DNA of 8,794 nucleotides from Lachnospiraceae bacterium (GTDB lineage Bacteria; Bacillota; Clostridia; Lachnospirales; Lachnospiraceae), in NCBI GenBank assembly GCA_009774215.1, contig VSNH01000137.1, positions 1 to 8,794 on the forward strand, written 5' to 3'. Below, in pieces: positions 6,652 through 8,794 of the stretch. The number at the start of each line of letters is the position of its first letter. Position 1 is the first letter of the stretch. Under the pieces are notes generated by a model. The model searched no databases. It worked only from the letters and a program-made list of their open reading frames with translations, and was not told where the DNA came from. The translations under genes and the position numbers were made by a program.

Positions 6652-6852
6652 ATGGCAAGGAAGTACAAAAGGCTAAGCTATGAGGACAGGAAGAAAATAG
6701 AGGCTATGTGTAAGGCTGGAAACAATGCAGAGGCTATAGCTGATGCAGTGGGCGTACACAGAGGCACTTTATACCGGGAGCTGCAAAGAGGCGGGGCAGA
6801 AAACGGAAAGAGGCAGCAGTACAGCGCAGAGCTGGCACAGCGGGCAATTTAA
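6652..6852 (+). CDS. Small helix-turn-helix protein (IS30-type HTH_38-like)
   Basis: A 66-residue basic protein. YKRLSYEDRKKIEAM (5-19) followed by a helix-turn-helix around 26-45, including AIADAVGVHRGTLYREL, resembles the N-terminal DNA-binding domain of IS30-family transposases. The tail YSAELAQRA (57-65) also recalls the stretch following that domain. There is no catalytic domain: the frame stops at 6852 and the next gene starts 30 bp later. It is therefore either a stand-alone small regulator of the element or a transposase fragment reused as one. AAGGAG (6638-6643) lies eight bases before ATG 6652, a strong site that argues for an intact gene. Confidence 0.78.
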   Translation: MARKYKRLSYEDRKKIEAMCKAGNNAEAIADAVGVHRGTLYRELQRGGAENGKRQQYSAELAQRAI

Positions 6853-6882
6853 CCAAAGAGGGGACGAAAGAGAGGTAAGAGC

Positions 6883-7179
6883 ATGAAAGTATTAAAAACT
6901 GGAAAGAGCGCAGGCGGTGTAGATATTCAAATAGAGGAATGGCACGAAAACTATAGCTTTATGCCGTATGGTAGCACGCTTGCATTTTACCCGGAAAGCA
7001 AGGCAACACATAAAGGGAAGTTTGCACCGAAAGCAGGGGAAAGTTACCGTTTTAGTTTTGAGTTTCCCAGTAATGAAGAGGCAGAGGCAGCATTTACAGA
7101 GCTGGAAAGCGGTAGCAGTACATTTACTGATTATCTGAAATACTGGGCTGGAAAGCCGGAATATAGAGACTGCATTTAA
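6883..7179 (+). CDS. Hypothetical small accessory protein (98 aa)
   Basis: Not a family I can name. The 98-residue protein is soluble, with a beta-rich first half. SFMPYGSTLAFYP (25-37) and YRFSFEFPSNEEAEAAF (55-71) are its most regular parts, and the C-terminal third looks helical. I have the impression of similar hypothetical proteins in phage and integrative-element gene clusters of gut Clostridia, but cannot confirm it. The ATG follows a copy of the shared ribosome-binding block by seven bases. It is 30 bp after the helix-turn-helix gene and 21 bp before the next, so all three are probably in one transcript. Confidence 0.72.
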   Translation: MKVLKTGKSAGGVDIQIEEWHENYSFMPYGSTLAFYPESKATHKGKFAPKAGESYRFSFEFPSNEEAEAAFTELESGSSTFTDYLKYWAGKPEYRDCI

Positions 7180-7200
7180 GAACGAAAGAGAGGCAGAAAA

Positions 7201-7584
7201 GTGAAAAAAGTGAATTTTGAAAAATTGCAGGCAGGGGAACTGGTAGAAGTGCCACGCACTCAATTTGCGCCGCAGCGGTACGGCTGGAACGGCTGGCTAT
7301 TCAGCGAGGCAGTAGTTATAAGAAAAGCCAGAAGTAAAAAGAATAATAAGCCTATGGTAGTAGTGGAAATGCGGACACCAAAAAGCAGCAATGATTACGG
7401 AACGATAGAAAAGGCTTTCTATGCAGAGTATGTGTTTCAAACAAATGCAGTAGCAATAGCAAAGAAGTTTTTGGCAGAGGATAGCGTAACAACTAAAGAG
7501 GAATTTTTTAAATTCATAGAAAGGGACGACGTGACAGGCTGCGACTGGATAAAGTTTCTGATAGATAAGGGCTTTCTGTTTTGA
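7201..7584 (+). CDS. Hypothetical accessory protein (127 aa)
   Basis: I do not recognise this 127-residue protein. It starts with GTG at 7201, seven bases after the third copy of the shared ribosome-binding block, which decides the start. The first half is basic with likely beta strands (VVIRKARSKKNNKPMVVVEM, residues 38-57). The second half looks helical, and the end is hydrophobic (IKFLIDKGFLF). There is no signal peptide, membrane helix or catalytic motif. It follows the 98-aa gene by 21 bp. A GGCGGC/GCCGCC hairpin begins five bases after its stop, and then the gene-poor structured interval. Confidence 0.7.
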   Translation: MKKVNFEKLQAGELVEVPRTQFAPQRYGWNGWLFSEAVVIRKARSKKNNKPMVVVEMRTPKSSNDYGTIEKAFYAEYVFQTNAVAIAKKFLAEDSVTTKEEFFKFIERDDVTGCDWIKFLIDKGFLF

Positions 7585-7588
7585 CATA

Positions 7589-7603
7589 GGCGGCGCAGCC
7601 GCC
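7589..7603. other. GC-rich hairpin after the 127-aa gene
   Basis: GGCGGC (7589-7594) and GCCGCC (7598-7603) form a perfect 6-bp stem with a GCA loop, right after a stop codon and five bases before the tRNA-like element. It shares its stem sequence with the hairpin at 6613-6630. Confidence 0.6.
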
Positions 7604-7608
7604 ATTAA

Positions 7609-7682
7609 GCGCCCTTAATTCAGTGGGAGAATATCGCAGCCGGGCATACAGCGGGGGCGCTGGTTCGATTCCAGCAGGGCGT
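7609..7682 (+). tRNA. tRNA-like element with aberrant anticodon arm, isotype undetermined
   Basis: Three of the four arms are good. The acceptor has seven pairs (7609-7615 with 7676-7682, the first pair G-U). The D-arm is ATTC/GAAT (7618-7621 with 7629-7632) around AGTGGGA. The T-arm is GCTGG-TTCGATT-CCAGC (7659-7675), with a consensus T-loop. Between the D and T stems lie 26 bases, about three too many, and no standard 5-bp anticodon stem with a 7-base loop can be drawn. The best fold pairs 7634-7639 with 7649-7654 with an A-A mismatch and a nine-base loop, CCGGGCATA, lacking U33 in the usual place. No CCA is encoded, and five T follow (7682-7686). It could be a decayed or specialised element tRNA, or a tRNA mimic. 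Confidence 0.5.
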
Positions 7683-7689
7683 TTTTGTA

Positions 7690-7741
7690 GCAGGCATGGC
7701 GAGCCTGCGGCAGATGCAGCAGGCGAATAGCTGTTATCTGC
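7690..7741. other. Two consecutive stem-loops downstream of the tRNA-like element
   Basis: GCAGGC (7690-7695) pairs with GCCTGC (7703-7708). Directly after it GCAGAT (7710-7715) pairs with ATCTGC (7736-7741), with an inner CAGC/GCTG pairing (7717-7720 with 7730-7733). No reading frame of note crosses them. Together with the tRNA-like element they make a continuous structured tract, possibly a non-coding RNA or a processed leader. Confidence 0.4.
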
Positions 7742-8000
7742 ATACCGTAGAAAAATAGCAGCGGTCATACCAGCTAGAGAGTATGTAGACGGTCAACAAG
7801 TTTTTAAGCAGCTTTTTTAAGGTGAAAAAGCGCCCATACGGTAAAAACTACGCCAGAACAGGAGAGCGGCAGCAGTGAAGAGACAGAGAGCGCCGCCAAG
7901 AGGGAGAGTTTAAGGGATTTGGCAAGGCAAGGAATATATCACGGCAGCGGCAGCAGGCGTAACAATAGCTGCCGCTGGAAGAAAAGGGGGCAGGCAGGAA
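7742..8000. other. Gene-poor interval with short degenerate frames and a hairpin
   Basis: No gene can be called with confidence. Frame 7789-7878 is open and ends KKRPYGKNYARTGERQQ, but has only a GTG (7822) without a ribosome site. A 12-codon frame starts at GTG 7875, overlapping that stop (GTGA), after AGGAG at 7860-7864. Another frame is open from 7826 to about 8035 without a usable start. This pattern suggests a frameshifted remnant of a small gene or short coupled peptides. CAGCGGCAG (7945-7953) pairs perfectly with CTGCCGCTG (7969-7977), forming a hairpin 23 bases before the radical SAM start codon. Confidence 0.4.
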
Positions 8001-8794
8001 ATGAGGGTAGAGCTGATAGACGTAGACGGGCATAACTTCCCTAATCTGCCGCTTATGAAAATATCAGCATACCACAAAAGCCAGGGAGATAGCGTAGGCT
8101 GGTATAACCCGCTTACGGCATGGCTTAACCCGCCAGACCGGGTATATATGAGCAAAGTATTTACCTTTACGCCAGATTACCAGCACCCAGTAAATGCGCA
8201 GGAGATCATAAGGGGCGGTACGGGGTACAGTTACCCGGACGGCGGCGCAGAGCTGCCGGAAGAAATAGAACACATATACCCGGACTATTCTATTTACTTT
8301 GAGAAGATACCAGAGGTAAAAGAAACAGCATACGGATTCCTTACAAGAGGCTGTCCCAGAGGGTGCGACTTTTGCATAGTGGGACAGAAAGAGGGGCGGG
8401 CTGCAAAGAAAGTAGCTGATCTTTCGGAGTTCTGGCGCGGACAGAAAAATATAGTGCTTTTAGACGCTAATCTATTTGCCTGTAAAGAGTGGAGAGGCTT
8501 AAGCGATCAGCTGATAAATAGCGGCGCATGGGTGGACTTTTCGCAGGGCTGCGATATTCGTATTATGACGCGGGAAAAAGCGGAGTACATAAAGCGCATT
8601 AAGATAAAACGCATACATTTTGCGTGGGACAGGTACGAGGACAAAGAGACGATCATACCGAAATTTAAAGAATTTAGGGAAATCATGGGCTGGGAAAGAA
8701 AAAAGCTGGGCGTATATGTTCTATGCAATTTCAATACCACTTTTGAGCAGGATTTAGACCGGGTATATACCTTGCGTGATCTGGGGTATGCGCC
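8001..8794 (+). CDS. Radical SAM protein of the accessory segment (3' end outside window)
   Basis: An open frame of 264 codons runs off the window without a stop. Its N-terminal part (about 1-105) begins with RVELIDVDGHNFPNLPLMKI and resembles the cobalamin-binding-like domain that precedes many radical SAM cores. RGCPRGCDFC at 116-125 gives the CxxxCxxC motif (Cys118, Cys122, Cys125) that holds the [4Fe-4S] cluster and S-adenosylmethionine. Later stretches (LLDANLF near 155, DFSQGCDIRI near 181, HFAWDRYED near 207) look like barrel strands. From memory, proteins of this kind recur in phages and prophages of gut Clostridia; the substrate is unknown. The start is chosen because the family N-terminus fits, but the ribosome site is weak or badly spaced (AGGA 7996-7999; GGGGG 7986-7990). 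Thirteen of about twenty isoleucines use ATA. Confidence 0.87.
   Translation, partial: MRVELIDVDGHNFPNLPLMKISAYHKSQGDSVGWYNPLTAWLNPPDRVYMSKVFTFTPDYQHPVNAQEIIRGGTGYSYPDGGAELPEEIEHIYPDYSIYFEKIPEVKETAYGFLTRGCPRGCDFCIVGQKEGRAAKKVADLSEFWRGQKNIVLLDANLFACKEWRGLSDQLINSGAWVDFSQGCDIRIMTREKAEYIKRIKIKRIHFAWDRYEDKETIIPKFKEFREIMGWERKKLGVYVLCNFNTTFEQDLDRVYTLRDLGYA

Noticed and set aside
7822..7878. Short peptide genes starting at GTG 7822 and GTG 7875
   Set aside because: They have only 18 and 12 codons. The first has no ribosome site and the second is too short to support without conservation, so they are recorded only as features of the gene-poor interval.
1..8794. CRISPR array, rRNA, integrase, phage structural genes or attachment site
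   Set aside because: No regularly spaced direct repeats, rRNA-like stretches or recombinase motifs were seen on either strand.

Overview
The window looks like chromosomal DNA of a spore-forming member of the Clostridia, most likely Lachnospiraceae, running into an accessory (phage- or integrative-element-like) segment. The host assignment rests on a class 1B dihydroorotate dehydrogenase pair (PyrK + PyrD), a SPOCS/LysM spore-coat morphogenesis protein of the SipL type, strong purine-rich ribosome binding sites, and intergenic spaces filled with stem-loops. All convincing genes are on the + strand. Identifications come from reading motifs by eye; no database search was possible.

Region 1 (1-5708, host-like). 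A 159-bp foldback repeat opens the window. It is followed by a sigma-A-like promoter and a two-gene unit: a single-domain EamA-type small transporter (286-699) and a methylated-DNA-protein cysteine methyltransferase (722-1231). After a 224-bp spacer with stem-loops come pyrK (1456-2232) and pyrD (2375-3277), which together form the NAD-linked dihydroorotate dehydrogenase of pyrimidine synthesis. They are separated by a block of three hairpins. A Suppressor-of-fused domain protein (3342-4001) follows. A sipL-type gene (4152-5708) then begins directly at the foot of a terminator-like hairpin that contains its own Shine-Dalgarno sequence.

Region 2 (5709-5958, junction). This stretch holds one GC-rich palindrome and two successive intrinsic terminators, and no gene.

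Region 3 (5959-8794, accessory). It has short, closely spaced genes, mostly unrecognised: a 215-aa charged protein, a 66-aa helix-turn-helix protein, and two small proteins of 98 and 127 aa. Three of these share a 12-base ribosome-binding block. Codon use changes sharply: isoleucine ATA is absent from pyrD but common here. A 416-bp interval without a confident gene (7585-8000) carries a tRNA-like element with good acceptor, D and T arms but an aberrant anticodon arm, plus several hairpins and short degenerate reading frames. The window ends inside a radical SAM gene with a CxxxCxxC cluster motif (8001 onward), of a type I associate with gut phages and prophages. No integrase, structural phage gene or attachment site is visible, so the kind of mobile element cannot be decided.

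The most unusual points are the tRNA-like element in the structured interval next to the radical SAM gene, the terminator hairpin that buries the sipL ribosome binding site, and the long foldback repeat at the left edge.
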